Assembly: GCF_039555325.1 (NCBI RefSeq)
Contig: NZ_CP154608.1
Coordinates: 62,001-126,000, forward strand
From: Sphingomicrobium sp. XHP0239
GTDB taxonomy: Bacteria; Pseudomonadota; Alphaproteobacteria; Sphingomonadales; Sphingomonadaceae
Length of the DNA: 64,000 bases
Reading direction: 5' to 3'
In this document: positions 51,749-61,090 of the stretch, in pieces
Layout of the letters: the number at the start of each line of letters is the position of its first letter
How positions within the stretch are numbered: position 1 is the stretch's first letter
Notes under the pieces: generated by a model
The model's database searches: none
Told to the model about the DNA's origin: nothing
Seen by the model: the letters and a program-made list of their open reading frames with translations, nothing else
Translations under genes and position numbers: made by a program

Positions 51749-53034
51749 TGGCTGAAGGGGTCCGAGACGAGGATCGTGTCGTCGCGCTCGGGGCTGGTCG
51801 ATAGCAGCGTGACCGGACAGCGGACCAGCTCCTCGATCCGGCGGACATATTTGATCGCGGCGGCGGGCATGTCGGCCCAGCTGCGCGCGCCCGCGCTGGT
51901 TTCGGACCAGCCGGGCATTTCCTCGTAGACCGGTTCGATCCGCGACTGGAGCCCCGCGTTGGCGGGCAGATAGTCGTACTCCTCGCCGTCGATGCGGTAG
52001 CCGGTGCAGATCTTGACGGTGTCGAGGCCGTCGAGAACGTCGATCTTCGTCAAGGCGATGCCGTTGATGCCGGTGACCGCGACCGATTTTCGGACCAGCA
52101 CCGCGTCGAACCAGCCGCAGCGGCGCTGGCGGCTGGTGACCGTGCCGAATTCATGGCCGCGTTCGCCGAGACGCTGGCCGATCTCGTCGTGCAGTTCGGT
52201 CGGGAAGGGGCCGGAGCCGACGCGGGTGGTATAGGCCTTGGTGATCCCCAGCACGGTGCCAGCGGCGCTCGGCCCCATGCCGCTGCCCGCGCCCACGGTG
52301 CCGGACACGGTGTTGGACGAGGTGACGAAGGGATAGGTGCCGTGATCGACGTCGAGGTGCGTGCCCTGCGCGCCTTCGAACAGGATGCGCTTGCCCGCGC
52401 GGCGTGCCTCGTCGAGGTCGCGCCAGACCGGGCGCGCGAAGGGCGCGACGAAGTCCGCGATGCCGCGCAAGTCCGTCATCAGCTTGTCGCGGTCGATCGG
52501 GTTCTGCCCGAAGCCCGCGCGCAGATGGTCGTGGTGGGCGCAGAGCCGTTCGAAGATGGGCGCGATCTCGTCGAGGTTGGCGAGGTCGCACACGCGAATC
52601 GCGCGGCGGCCGACCTTGTCTTCGTAGGCGGGGCCGATGCCGCGCCGGGTGGTGCCGATCTTGCCCTTTTCCAACGCATCCTCGCGCAGCGCGTCGAGAT
52701 CGCGGTGGATGGGGAGAATGAGCGGCGTGTTCTCGGCGATCCAGAGCTTGTCGGGCGTGATGTCGAGACCCTGTCCGCGCACCTTCTCGATCTCGTCGCG
52801 CAGCGCCCAGGGATCGAGGACGACGCCGTTGCCGATCACGCTGGGTGTGCCGCGGACGATGCCCGAGGGAAGGAGCGACAATTTGTAGGTGGTGCCGCCG
52901 ACGACCAGCGTGTGGCCGGCATTGTGCCCGCCCTGGAAACGGACGACCAGATCGGCGCGTGCCGCCAGCCAGTCGACGATCTTGCCCTTGCCCTCATCGC
53001 CCCACTGGGCGCCGATGACGGTAACGTTGACCAT
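51745..53034 (-). CDS. purA: Adenylosuccinate synthetase
   Basis: Joins IMP and aspartate with GTP in AMP synthesis. The 429-residue protein begins with [21 protein letters not shown] (catalytic Asp and P-loop-like GDEGKGK), and contains [57 protein letters not shown] and the [17 protein letters not shown] and LTKIDVLDG segments. Length is typical. It is divergent from the aldo/keto reductase with 128 bases between starts. Confidence 0.96.
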   Translation of the reverse strand: MVNVTVIGAQWGDEGKGKIVDWLAARADLVVRFQGGHNAGHTLVVGGTTYKLSLLPSGIVRGTPSVIGNGVVLDPWALRDEIEKVRGQGLDITPDKLWIAENTPLILPIHRDLDALREDALEKGKIGTTRRGIGPAYEDKVGRRAIRVCDLANLDEIAPIFERLCAHHDHLRAGFGQNPIDRDKLMTDLRGIADFVAPFARPVWRDLDEARRAGKRILFEGAQGTHLDVDHGTYPFVTSSNTVSGTVGAGSGMGPSAAGTVLGITKAYTTRVGSGPFPTELHDEIGQRLGERGHEFGTVTSRQRRCGWFDAVLVRKSVAVTGINGIALTKIDVLDGLDTVKICTGYRIDGEEYDYLPANAGLQSRIEPVYEEMPGWSETSAGARSWADMPAAAIKYVRRIEELVRCPVTLLSTSPERDDTILVSDPFSQ

Positions 53035-53106
53035 TGTAGTGGGAATCCTGCCCTGGACGGTTCGCCCGCTGGCTAGGGCATCGGCGCGCCAGCGTCCAGT
53101 CCGTGT

Positions 53107-53133
53107 GGAACCTGCGCGGCGCCGTACACGCTT
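53107..53133 (+). promoter_or_regulatory. Possible sigma-EcfG-like promoter of the aldo/keto reductase
   Basis: GGAAC at 53107-53111, 17 bases, then CGCTT at 53129-53133; the consensus has CGTT. The spacing and distance to the ATG at 53163 are plausible, but the -10 part is imperfect, so this is a weak candidate. Confidence 0.33.
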
Positions 53134-53162
53134 GAGGAAGGAGACAAAGGAGCGCCCGAAAA

Positions 53163-53978
53163 ATGACCGACCAGCCGATGCTGACCCTCAACGACGATCG
53201 CCAGATGCCGCAACTGGGATTTGGAACCTACAAGATCGATACGCGCGATGCGGTCGAGGCCGTGCAGAGCGCGGTCGACGTCGGCTACCGGCTGATCGAC
53301 ACCGCCGCCATCTACGGCAACGAGGAGGGCGTGGGCGAGGCGCTGGCCAAGCATCCCGACATCTGGCTGACCACGAAGGTGTGGAACGAGGACCAGGGCT
53401 ACGAGGAAGCCAAGACCGCGTTCGGCCACAGCCTCAATCGGTTGGGCCGAGAGGACGTCGACCTGCTGCTGATCCACTGGCCGTGCCCCGACAAGGGCAA
53501 GTTCGTCGACACGTGGAAGGCGCTGATCGAATTGCGCGAAGAAGGACGGGCCAAGTCGATCGGCGTTTCCAACTTCCGTGAGGAGGATCTGCGGCTCCTG
53601 ATCGAGGAGACGGGGTTCGCACCGGCGGTCAACCAGATCGAGCTGCATCCCGATTTCCAGCAGTCGGCGCTTTACAGGGTGCACGAGGAGCTCGGCATCG
53701 TGACGCAATGCTGGTCACCGCTGGGGCAGGGCGACGCGATGAAGTCGGCGGTGGTCCAGCGGCTCGCCAAGACGCACGACGTGTCGCCCGCGGCGATCGT
53801 GCTTCGCTGGCATCTCCAGTGGGGCCTGTCGGCGATCCCCAAGGCATCGAGCCGCGAGCATATCGAGGCGAACTATGCGGCGACGCACATCCGGCTGAGC
53901 GACGAGGAAATGGCCCAGATCGACGCGCTCGACGATCCGGACGGTCGAATCGGGCCCGATCCGAACGAATTCTGCTAG
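53163..53978 (+). CDS. Aldo/keto reductase
   Basis: A 271-residue NADPH-dependent TIM-barrel reductase of the AKR superfamily, in the 2,5-diketo-gluconate-reductase-like branch. The catalytic tetrad is visible: Asp and Tyr in [13 protein letters not shown], Lys in LTTKVWN, His in LLIHWPCP; the cofactor region is [16 protein letters not shown]. It reduces small aldehydes or ketones; the substrate is unknown. AAGGAGACAAAGGAG precedes the ATG. It converges on serA, separated by a 15-base tandem repeat. Confidence 0.92.
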   Translation: MTDQPMLTLNDDRQMPQLGFGTYKIDTRDAVEAVQSAVDVGYRLIDTAAIYGNEEGVGEALAKHPDIWLTTKVWNEDQGYEEAKTAFGHSLNRLGREDVDLLLIHWPCPDKGKFVDTWKALIELREEGRAKSIGVSNFREEDLRLLIEETGFAPAVNQIELHPDFQQSALYRVHEELGIVTQCWSPLGQGDAMKSAVVQRLAKTHDVSPAAIVLRWHLQWGLSAIPKASSREHIEANYAATHIRLSDEEMAQIDALDDPDGRIGPDPNEFC

Positions 53979-54004
53979 TCGAACCGCCCCTAGTCGAACC
54001 GAAG
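53975..54004. repeat. 15-base tandem repeat holding two convergent stop codons
   Basis: CTAGTCGAACCG occurs at 53975-53986 and again at 53990-54001, period 15 bases. The first copy contains the TAG stop of the aldo/keto reductase, the second the TAG stop of serA on the other strand. It looks like a slippage duplication of the serA 3' end. Confidence 0.8.
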
Positions 54005-55570
54005 CGCGACGACCTGGCGCACGTCGGGTAGCGAGCGCAGCGCGTCGAGAAGGCCGCGCGAGGGCGGGCTGTCGATCGCGATCAGTGCCAGCGCCTCGCC
54101 CCCGATATCGCGGCGACCGAGCGCGAAGGTCGCGATGTTGACGCCCGCATCGCCGAGCGTCGAGCCCAGCGCGCCGATGAAGCCCGGGGCGTCGGCGTTG
54201 ACGATGTAAAGCATCGGGCCGTTGATCTCGGCCTCGATCGGAACGCCGAACATTTCCACGAGACGGGGATTGTCGCTGCCGAACAGGGTACCCGCGACCG
54301 ATCGCTTAATGCCGTCGCGGAGCGTCGCCTTGACCCGCACGAGCGTGTGATAGTCGCCTTCGTGGCGGTGACGCACCTCGCTGACGTCGAGGCCGCGATC
54401 CTTGGCCAGCACGGGGGCGTTGACCATGTTCACGCTGCTGGAATAGCTGCCCATCAGCCCCGCCAGCACTGCGCCCGAAATGGGGGTGATGTTGAGTTCG
54501 GCGGCCGCGCCCTCGACCCCGACCGAGATGGCGGCGACATCCTCGCCCAGCACCTGTCCGACGAGGCGGCCGAGATTGGTCGCGAGCCCCATGTAGGGTC
54601 GGACGCGCGGCGCTTCCTCCGCGCTGATCGAGGGGGAATTGATGGCGTTGGTGACTGCGCCGGTGAGGAGATAGTCACTCATCTGTTCGGCGACCTGGAT
54701 GGCAACGTTGACCTGCGCCTCGGTGGTCGATGCGCCAAGATGGGGGGTGGAGACGAAGCCCGGGGTGCCGAACAGCGGGCTGTCGGTGGCGGGTTCCGTT
54801 TCGAACACGTCCAAGGCCGCGCCCGCGACCTGGCCGCTGTCGAGCATGTCCTTGAGCGCGGCCTCATCGATGAGGCCGCCGCGCGCGCAGTTGACGATGC
54901 GGACGCCCTTCTTGGTCTTTTCCAAGGACTCGCGCGAAAGGATGCCGCGGGTCTCGTCGGTCAGCGGCGTGTGGAGAGTGATGAAGTCGGCGCGCTTGAG
55001 AAGATCGTCGAGCGTCACCTTTTCGATGCCGAGATCGACCGCGCGTTCCTCTGTCAGGAAGGGGTCGTACGCGACGACCTTCATGCGGAGGCCCTGTGCG
55101 CGGCTGGCGACGATCGAGCCGATGTTGCCCGCGCCGATCAGGCCCAGCGTCTTGCCGGTAAGTTCGACGCCCATGAAGCGCGACTTTTCCCACTTGCCCG
55201 CCTGAGTCGAGGCGTCGGCGGCGGGGAGTTGGCGGGCAAGCGCGAACATCAGCGCGATCGCATGTTCGGCGGTCGTGATCGAATTGCCGAAGGGCGTGTT
55301 CATCACGACAACGCCCTTTTGGGTGGCGGCGGGAATGTCGATGTTGTCGACGCCGATGCCCGCCCGGCCGATCACCTTGAGGTTGTCGGCAGCCTCGAGA
55401 ATGGCGGCGTTCGGCCTGGTCGCGGAGCGGACGGCGAGGCCGTCATACTGGCCGATGATGGATTGGAGGTCGTCGGGCGAGAGGCCGGTTTTCTCGTCCA
55501 CGTCGATCCCCCGTTCGCGGAAGATCTCGGCGGCACGCGGATCCATCTTGTCGGCGATCAGAACCTTCAT
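53990..55570 (-). CDS. serA: D-3-phosphoglycerate dehydrogenase
   Basis: First step of serine synthesis: oxidises 3-phosphoglycerate with NAD. The 526-residue protein is the long form. The catalytic and NAD domain shows ATRPNAAILEAADNLKVIGRAGIGVDNID, LGLIGAGNIGSIVASRAQG and DVFETEPATDSPLFG; an intervening ASB domain (about 320-450) and a C-terminal ACT domain (LYIVNADAPGFIGALGSTLGDAGVNIATFALGR) for serine feedback follow. Its ATG overlaps the serC stop, so serC-serA form one operon. Confidence 0.95.
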   Translation of the reverse strand: MKVLIADKMDPRAAEIFRERGIDVDEKTGLSPDDLQSIIGQYDGLAVRSATRPNAAILEAADNLKVIGRAGIGVDNIDIPAATQKGVVVMNTPFGNSITTAEHAIALMFALARQLPAADASTQAGKWEKSRFMGVELTGKTLGLIGAGNIGSIVASRAQGLRMKVVAYDPFLTEERAVDLGIEKVTLDDLLKRADFITLHTPLTDETRGILSRESLEKTKKGVRIVNCARGGLIDEAALKDMLDSGQVAGAALDVFETEPATDSPLFGTPGFVSTPHLGASTTEAQVNVAIQVAEQMSDYLLTGAVTNAINSPSISAEEAPRVRPYMGLATNLGRLVGQVLGEDVAAISVGVEGAAAELNITPISGAVLAGLMGSYSSSVNMVNAPVLAKDRGLDVSEVRHRHEGDYHTLVRVKATLRDGIKRSVAGTLFGSDNPRLVEMFGVPIEAEINGPMLYIVNADAPGFIGALGSTLGDAGVNIATFALGRRDIGGEALALIAIDSPPSRGLLDALRSLPDVRQVVALRFD

Positions 55571-56685
55571 TGCGTTTCACTCCATGCCCAGTCGAGCCAC
55601 GGCCCGAGAGCCTCGATGTCGGCGGTGTCGACGGTCGCGCCGCACCAGATCCGGAAGCCCGGAGGCGCGTCGCGATAGGCGCCGAAGTCATAGGCGACGC
55701 CCTCGTCCTCGATCATCCGGACCATCGCCTTGATCCGGTCGGGATCGGCGTCGGCGGTGAGGCAGACGCCCGTCACGCTGCGCAACGCGGGATCGGGGCA
55801 GAGGTGATCGAGCCAGTCGCGCGCATCGACCAGTCGGTCGACCGCGGCGGCATTGGCTTCGCTGCGCGCGATCATGCCGTCGAGGCCGCCGACCGACCGG
55901 GCCCAGTCGAGGCTGTGGATCGCATCCTCGACGCACAGCATCGAGGGGGTGTTGATCGTCGCGCCGGTAAAGATGCCCTCGTCGAGCTTGCCGTCGCTCT
56001 TGGTCAGCCGGAACAGCTTGGGCAGCGGGCGGTCGGGGACGTGGGTTTCGAGGCGTTCGACCGCTCGGGGCCCGAGGATGAGGACGCCATGCGCCGCCTC
56101 GCCGCCGAGCACCTTCTGCCACGAGAAGGTGGCGACATCGACCTTGTCCCACGGGATCCGCATCGCGAACACCGCGCTGGTCGAATCGGCGAAGGTCAGG
56201 CCGGCGCGATCGGCGGGGATCCAGTCGCCGTCCGGCACGCGCACGCCCGAGGTGGTGCCGTTCCAGGTGAAGAGCACGTCATGGTCGAAGTCGACCGCGC
56301 CCAGGTCGGGAAGTTCGCCATAGTCGGCGGTGACGAGATTGCCTTCGACGTCGAGCTGGTCGGCGACGTCCTTGACCCAGTCCTTGCCGAAGCTCTCCCA
56401 ACCCATCGCGGTGACGGGACGGGGGCCGAGCATGGTCCACATCGCCATTTCGAACGCGCCCGTGTCGGAGCCGGGAACGATTCCGATTCGGTGGCTGTCG
56501 GGAAGGTCGAGCAGTTCGCGCATGAGCGCGATGCAGTGCGCCAGACGCGCCTTGTTGTGCGCGCCGCGATGCGACCGGCCGAGGCCGTCGAGGTTCAGCT
56601 TGTCGGGGCTCCATCCCGGCGGCTTGGCGCACGGTCCGGACGAGAAATAGGGGCGCACGGGGCGCTCGGTCGGCTTCGTCATCAT
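55567..56685 (-). CDS. serC: Phosphoserine aminotransferase
   Basis: Second step of serine synthesis: transaminates 3-phosphohydroxypyruvate, PLP-dependent. The 372-residue protein has SSGPCAKPPGW and LGRSHRGAHNKARL near the start, IVPGSDTGAFEMAMW, FTWNGTTSGVRVPDG, DSTSAVFAM and the PLP lysine Lys191 in FSWQKVLGGEAAHG. It is the alphaproteobacterial form. Two adjacent ATGs (56685, 56682) follow a GGAGGAG site. The leader contains two hairpins, the second pairing with that site. Confidence 0.94.
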   Translation of the reverse strand: MMTKPTERPVRPYFSSGPCAKPPGWSPDKLNLDGLGRSHRGAHNKARLAHCIALMRELLDLPDSHRIGIVPGSDTGAFEMAMWTMLGPRPVTAMGWESFGKDWVKDVADQLDVEGNLVTADYGELPDLGAVDFDHDVLFTWNGTTSGVRVPDGDWIPADRAGLTFADSTSAVFAMRIPWDKVDVATFSWQKVLGGEAAHGVLILGPRAVERLETHVPDRPLPKLFRLTKSDGKLDEGIFTGATINTPSMLCVEDAIHSLDWARSVGGLDGMIARSEANAAAVDRLVDARDWLDHLCPDPALRSVTGVCLTADADPDRIKAMVRMIEDEGVAYDFGAYRDAPPGFRIWCGATVDTADIEALGPWLDWAWSETQ

Positions 56686-56730
56686 ATGCTCTCCTCCCAG
56701 AGAGGTGCGCCGCGTTGGGGCGGCGTGGCC
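56686..56730 (-). ncRNA. Candidate serC leader RNA motif (two hairpins, one masking the ribosome-binding site)
   Basis: Reading the minus strand towards serC: CGCCGC (56725-56720) pairs with GCGGCG (56713-56708) around a six-base loop, then CCTC (56705-56702) pairs with GAGG (56696-56693) around a five-base loop. The second arm is part of the GGAGGAG ribosome-binding site. A serC RNA motif with two such hairpins is described in Alphaproteobacteria from comparative genomics; the match here is from memory. Confidence 0.62.
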
Positions 56731-56842
56731 CGTGTTTTGTCTAGCGCGCGGGCGGAGGACGGGAAAGGCGCGATCGAGGCCGTAGTGAAGGATTCACTAA
56801 AGATCGGCTGCAGACCCTTAAAGCGCCTCGAATTAGTTAACA

Positions 56843-56871
56843 TGGGATAAGAGTTGCCTCAACTCATCCCA
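56843..56871. repeat. Long imperfect inverted repeat between serC and the M23 peptidase
   Basis: TGGGAT-AA-GAGTTG-CCT-CAACTC-ATCCCA: 12 paired bases with a two-base bulge on one side and a three-base loop. It is not followed by a U-run on either strand. It lies in a 377-base gap with AT-rich flanks (TTAACATG, CTTAAAG) and a GATTC site at 56791. It may be an operator or a leader hairpin for the peptidase gene. Confidence 0.7.
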
Positions 56872-57062
56872 GCGTTTTCACATCTCGTCCGGGTTTCGGG
56901 AACATCGGCTTGAGTTTCTTAAGGTTTAGCCGACACGTCTGGCTTACGAATTTCGGGCGGCATCCGTGTCGCTCGTGGGGAATAGGCGGTGGGGACCGCC
57001 TTTTTGGGATGGATCGGCTCGATCAAGACGGGCCGGACGGAATATTCGGGAGCGGGTGGACA

Positions 57063-57974
57063 ATGGCAGCAACGAACAAGCGCACGGGTATCTTTCGCGA
57101 CAGGGAAATCTTCCTTCGTGACGGCGAACGGGTGACCCGGGTGAAGGTTTCGATTTTCGCGCAGGTTTTCGCCTTCGCGATGCTGTTCGGCCTGACCGGC
57201 TGGTCGGGCTTCGCCACCGCGCAGCTCATCAACGAGCGTGAAGCGAGCCTCAGCCTCGAGCAGGAAATCGCCTGGCACGAGCAGATCGAGGAGCGTCAGC
57301 GCGTTCTCGCCACGCTCGCCAATCGTCTGCTCGACGAGCAGTATGCCGCGCAGGTCAAGGAACTCGAGCATCTCGGCGTCGCCGACCGCCTCGAGACGGC
57401 CACCGGCCAGGGCGGTCCGTTCGAAAGCGCCAGCGAGGGCGATGAAACCTTCGCCAAGCTGTTCAAGAGCTGGAAGCGGCTCGACAATCTCGCCGACGGC
57501 GCCATCGCGGTTCCTTCGGCCAAGCCCGTCGAGGCGGCGCGCCTGACCTCGAGCTACGGTACGCGTAACGACCCCTTCAAGAATCGCCGTGCGCGCCACG
57601 CCGGTATCGACCTTGCCGGACCCATCGGGACGCCGATCCAGGCGACCGCCGACGGTGTCGTGAAGCGGGCCGGCTGGAATTCGGGCGGCTACGGCAACCT
57701 CGTCGAGGTCGATCACGGCAACGGTATCATCACCCGCTACGCCCACCTGTCGCAGGTCGGTGTCCGTGCGGGCCAGCGCGTCACCCGCGGCGAACAGATC
57801 GGCAAGATGGGTTCGACGGGTCGTTCGACCGGCAGCCACCTACACTACGAAGTGCGGATCGACGGCCGCTCGGTGAACCCGATCCCCTTCATGGAATCGA
57901 CCGATTATCTCCTCGCGCTGCGCGACGCCGATGCGGCGGACGCGATGCACGGCCTCGGGGGTGCCAACGACTGA
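57063..57974 (+). CDS. M23-family metallopeptidase, membrane-anchored
   Basis: A 303-residue envelope protein with a short cytoplasmic segment, one membrane helix (VSIFAQVFAFAMLFGLTGWSGFATAQL, about residues 29-55), a periplasmic coiled coil (about 57-105) and a LytM/M23 domain. Zinc ligands are His179 and Asp183 in HAGIDLAG and His261 in SHLHYE, so the enzyme should be active on peptidoglycan peptides. The ATG at 57063 follows a GGTGG site; earlier in-frame ATGs add a poorly coding segment. Likely role: wall turnover or division. Confidence 0.88.
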   Translation: MAATNKRTGIFRDREIFLRDGERVTRVKVSIFAQVFAFAMLFGLTGWSGFATAQLINEREASLSLEQEIAWHEQIEERQRVLATLANRLLDEQYAAQVKELEHLGVADRLETATGQGGPFESASEGDETFAKLFKSWKRLDNLADGAIAVPSAKPVEAARLTSSYGTRNDPFKNRRARHAGIDLAGPIGTPIQATADGVVKRAGWNSGGYGNLVEVDHGNGIITRYAHLSQVGVRAGQRVTRGEQIGKMGSTGRSTGSHLHYEVRIDGRSVNPIPFMESTDYLLALRDADAADAMHGLGGAND

Positions 57975-58047
57975 TTGCGCCGTAGACCCTAAAAGGCTCC
58001 ACGACGGGCGGGTTGCTAGCGCGGCCCGCCCTTCTTACATGCCGATC

Positions 58048-58371
58048 ATGAGCAAACCCGTCCTGACCCCCGCCGCCGCGACCCGCGTTCGCGCGATCGC
58101 CGACAAGCAGGAACGTCCCGCGATGCTGCGGCTGTCGGTCGAGGGCGGAGGGTGCGCCGGTTTCACCTATCGATTCGAACTGGGCGAGCCAGAGGAGGGC
58201 GACATCCGTACCGAGACCGACGGCGTCGCGCTGCTCGTCGATCCGACCAGTTTCGACTTCCTCGACGGTTCGTCGGTGGATTTCGTGGAAAATCTGGGCG
58301 GCGCGAGCTTCCAGGTGACCAACCCCAATGCCCAGTCGGGCTGCGGCTGCGGCACCAGCTTCTCGATCTGA
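58048..58371 (+). CDS. Iron-sulfur cluster carrier of the IscA/ErpA family
   Basis: A 107-residue A-type carrier that passes iron-sulfur clusters to target proteins. The three conserved cysteines are Cys36 (GGGCAGFTY), Cys99 and Cys101 (SGCGCGTSFSI). The family opening LTPAAATRVRAIA is present. ErpA is the most likely subgroup, but this cannot be separated from IscA by eye. An ATG at 58039 three codons upstream is also possible. It is followed 11 bases later by xthA. Confidence 0.9.
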   Translation: MSKPVLTPAAATRVRAIADKQERPAMLRLSVEGGGCAGFTYRFELGEPEEGDIRTETDGVALLVDPTSFDFLDGSSVDFVENLGGASFQVTNPNAQSGCGCGTSFSI

Positions 58372-58382
58372 GGCGCCAATAG

Positions 58383-59159
58383 ATGCCGAGCATCGTAACC
58401 TTCAACATCAACGGCATCCGCGCGCGGTTGGCGCGGCTGACCGAATATCTGGCGAAGGAAAAGCCCGACATCGTCTGCCTTCAGGAACTGAAGAGCATGG
58501 ACGACAGCATTCCCAAGAAGGAATTCGAGGAGGCGGGCTATCCGGGCATCTGGCACGGGCAGAAGAGTTTCAACGGGGTCGCGATCCTGGCGCGGGGCGA
58601 GGAGCCCGAACTGATTCGCACGGGGCTTCCCGACGACCCCAATCCCGACCAGTCCCGCTACATCGAGGCGGACGTGATGGGCATGCGGGTCGCCAGCATC
58701 TACCTGCCCAACGGCAATCCGGTGGGGACGGATAAATTCACCTACAAGCTGGAATGGCTCGAGCAATTGCGGTTGCACGCCGCCGACCTCCTGGCGCGCG
58801 AGCGGCCGACGGTGCTGGCGGGCGATTACAACGTCATTCCCGAGGATCGCGACACATGGTCGCGCTCGGCGATGGCGAACGACGCCCTGTTCCAGCCGGA
58901 GAGCCAGCAGGCGCTGCGGCGGATCGTGGCGCAGGGGTGGACCGATGCGCTGCGCAGCTTTCATCCCGACGAGGCGAAACTCTATACCTTCTGGGATTAT
59001 CAGCGCGGCGCGTGGCAGCGCGATGCGGGCTTTCGCATCGACCACCTGCTCTGTTCGCCCGCGGCGGCGGACCGGCTGACGGGGGCGGGCGTCCACAAAT
59101 GGGCGCGCGGCGAGGAAAAGGCCTCCGACCACGCGCCCGTATGGGCCAATTTCGCGTGA
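58383..59159 (+). CDS. xthA: Exodeoxyribonuclease III (AP endonuclease)
   Basis: Repairs abasic sites and blocked 3' ends. The 258-residue protein has the endonuclease/exonuclease/phosphatase fold: TFNINGIRARL (Asn8), VCLQELK (Glu35 metal ligand), VLAGDYNVIPEDRD (catalytic Asp/Asn) and the terminal KASDHAPVWANF with catalytic His. Length is normal. The gene starts 11 bases after the IscA-type gene and converges on the SDR gene. Confidence 0.94.
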   Translation: MPSIVTFNINGIRARLARLTEYLAKEKPDIVCLQELKSMDDSIPKKEFEEAGYPGIWHGQKSFNGVAILARGEEPELIRTGLPDDPNPDQSRYIEADVMGMRVASIYLPNGNPVGTDKFTYKLEWLEQLRLHAADLLARERPTVLAGDYNVIPEDRDTWSRSAMANDALFQPESQQALRRIVAQGWTDALRSFHPDEAKLYTFWDYQRGAWQRDAGFRIDHLLCSPAAADRLTGAGVHKWARGEEKASDHAPVWANFA

Positions 59160-59165
59160 CGCCGA

Positions 59166-60041
59166 CTAGCCGTTGACGATCGTCCCGCCGTTGGGGTGGA
59201 GGACCTGTCCGCTGATGTAGCTGGAATCCTCGCAAGCAAGGAACAGGTAGCTCGGCGCGACCTCGTTGGGCTGGCCGGGGCGGCCCATCGGCGTGTCCTC
59301 GCCGAAGCTGTCCATCTTTTCCGGCAACATTCCGCCCGAGGGGTTGAGCGGGGTCCAGATCGGGCCGGGCGCGACCGCGTTCACGCGGATGCCGTCCTCG
59401 ACGAGGTTTGCGCTCAACGACCGCGTGAAGGCCGTGATCGCGCCCTTGGTCGCCGAATAGTCGAGCAGGACCGGTTGGCCCTTGTACATGGTGATCGAGG
59501 TCGTGTTGATGATCGAAGCGCCCTTTTTAAGATGCGGGCGCGCGGCCTGCGTCAGGAAGAACATCGAGAAGATGTTGGACTGGAAGGTGCGGCGAAGCTG
59601 CTGTTCGCTGATGTCGGTGATCGCCTTGTCGGGATGCTGTTCGCCGGCATTGTTGACGAGCACGTCGAGGCGGCCGAATTTCTCGATCACGCGGTCGACG
59701 ACCTTCTGGCAGGCATTGCTGTCGCCAAGATCGGTGGCGATCCCGAAGGCGCGCGCGCCTTCGTCCTCGCACAATTTCACGGTCTTTTCGGCGTCCTCGT
59801 CCTCGTTGAGGTAGACGAGCGCGATGTCGGCGCCTTCGCGCGCGAACAGGATGGCGACCGCGCGTCCGATGCCGCTGTCCGCGCCGGTGACGAGCGCGAC
59901 CTTGCCCTTCAGCCGATCGGAGCCTGCGTAACGGGGCATGTACTCGGGGGTCGGATCGAGTTCGGCCTCGGAGCCCGGAAGGTCGGCCTCGTGGAGGCGT
60001 CTCTCGGTCGGGTCGGCGGGGATGGTTTCGATGGTGCTCAT
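59166..60041 (-). CDS. SDR-family oxidoreductase, general-stress type
   Basis: A 291-residue short-chain dehydrogenase with an N-terminal extension of about 45 residues (ERRLHEADLPGSEAELDPTPEYMPRYAGSDRLKGK). This extension is typical of the YdaD/YhxC-like stress SDRs. The nucleotide motif is VTGADSGIGRAVA, followed by VNNAGEQHP, the catalytic Tyr-x3-Lys in LLDYSATKGAI, and VNAVAPGPIWTPL. AAAGGAG precedes the ATG at 60041. Substrate unknown. No EcfG-type promoter was found immediately upstream. Confidence 0.9.
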   Translation of the reverse strand: MSTIETIPADPTERRLHEADLPGSEAELDPTPEYMPRYAGSDRLKGKVALVTGADSGIGRAVAILFAREGADIALVYLNEDEDAEKTVKLCEDEGARAFGIATDLGDSNACQKVVDRVIEKFGRLDVLVNNAGEQHPDKAITDISEQQLRRTFQSNIFSMFFLTQAARPHLKKGASIINTTSITMYKGQPVLLDYSATKGAITAFTRSLSANLVEDGIRVNAVAPGPIWTPLNPSGGMLPEKMDSFGEDTPMGRPGQPNEVAPSYLFLACEDSSYISGQVLHPNGGTIVNG

Positions 60042-60166
60042 GGGAAATTCTCCTTTGTTCGTCGAACATTCGTGGCGTCGGCTGGTGCCTTGTGCTGCGA
60101 CCAATCGGGGCAACATTGCGTCGCTCGCCGCGTTGAGGGGGCGAGGGCGGCCAGAATTCGAGGGAG

Positions 60167-61090
60167 ATGATCATGTTCGCAAGGATCGCCGCCGCCTGGA
60201 TGACGGGCCTGTGCGTGTTCGCCGCCGCGCCTGCCGCCGCGCAGGATCCCGATGACGAGATCATCATCGAGAAGCGCATCGAGGTCGACGGCCAGAAGGC
60301 CCGCGAACAGGCGCGGGACATCACCGCGCGCACGAACAGCTACAGCGAGCCGATGGCGCGGTTCCAGGGCGAGATCTGTCCCGGCGTGTGGGGATTGCTG
60401 GAAGACAATGCGCAGGCCGTGATCGACCGCATCTTCGCCAATGCCGAGGCCGCCGACGTGCCGGTCAACCGCGAACCCAATTGCAAGGCGAACGTCTGGG
60501 CCATCGTCGTCAACGATCCCGCCGCGACCTATGCCGAGTTGCTGGAGGACAACAGTCCGCTCGTCCGTACGCTCAGCAAGGCGGAGCGCAATGCGGTCAG
60601 GGAGCAGCAGGGTCCGGTGCGCGCGTGGAACATCGTCAGCACGCGCGACGAGGACGGCAATGCCGTCCTGACGGGCTTCGAGCTGGCGGCCGAATGGCAA
60701 TCGGCGATCACCAACGGCACGCCGCCGCCCAGCGTCCCGACAAGCCGCATGTCGCGGCTGCACATTCCCGTGCGCGTCGACCTGGAACTGTCGGTGGTGC
60801 TGGTGGCGCGCTCCTCGCTCGGCGACATCGACAGCTATGCGCTGGCCGATTACGTCACCATGCGGGCACTGGCGCGGACGCAGGAACCCGACGAGCTGAC
60901 CGATTTCGACACGGTCCTGTCGCTGTTCGCGGAAGGCCGACGCGCGGACCGGATGACCACCTTCGACCGCGCCTATCTGCGCAGCCTCTATCTATCGAGC
61001 GCGCACCGACCGAGCCGGATCGCGATGGCGAGCCTGACCAAGCTGATGGAAGAAGAGCTGAACGCGGGCGCGCCGCCTGAGCCGCGCTAG
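60167..61090 (+). CDS. Secreted protein of unknown function
   Basis: A 307-residue exported protein with signal peptide (FARIAAAWMTGLCVFAAAPAAA, cleaved before QDPDD). The mature part is mixed alpha/beta without recognised motifs; the segments FQGEICPGVWGLLEDNAQAVIDRI, NCKANVWAIVVNDP and RVDLELSVVLVARSSLGDIDSYALADYVTMRAL suggest a conserved periplasmic domain. Similar hypothetical proteins occur, to my memory, in other sphingomonads. A second ATG two codons in (60173) is possible. Stops overlap with the convergent GNAT-like gene. Confidence 0.8.
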   Translation: MIMFARIAAAWMTGLCVFAAAPAAAQDPDDEIIIEKRIEVDGQKAREQARDITARTNSYSEPMARFQGEICPGVWGLLEDNAQAVIDRIFANAEAADVPVNREPNCKANVWAIVVNDPAATYAELLEDNSPLVRTLSKAERNAVREQQGPVRAWNIVSTRDEDGNAVLTGFELAAEWQSAITNGTPPPSVPTSRMSRLHIPVRVDLELSVVLVARSSLGDIDSYALADYVTMRALARTQEPDELTDFDTVLSLFAEGRRADRMTTFDRAYLRSLYLSSAHRPSRIAMASLTKLMEEELNAGAPPEPR

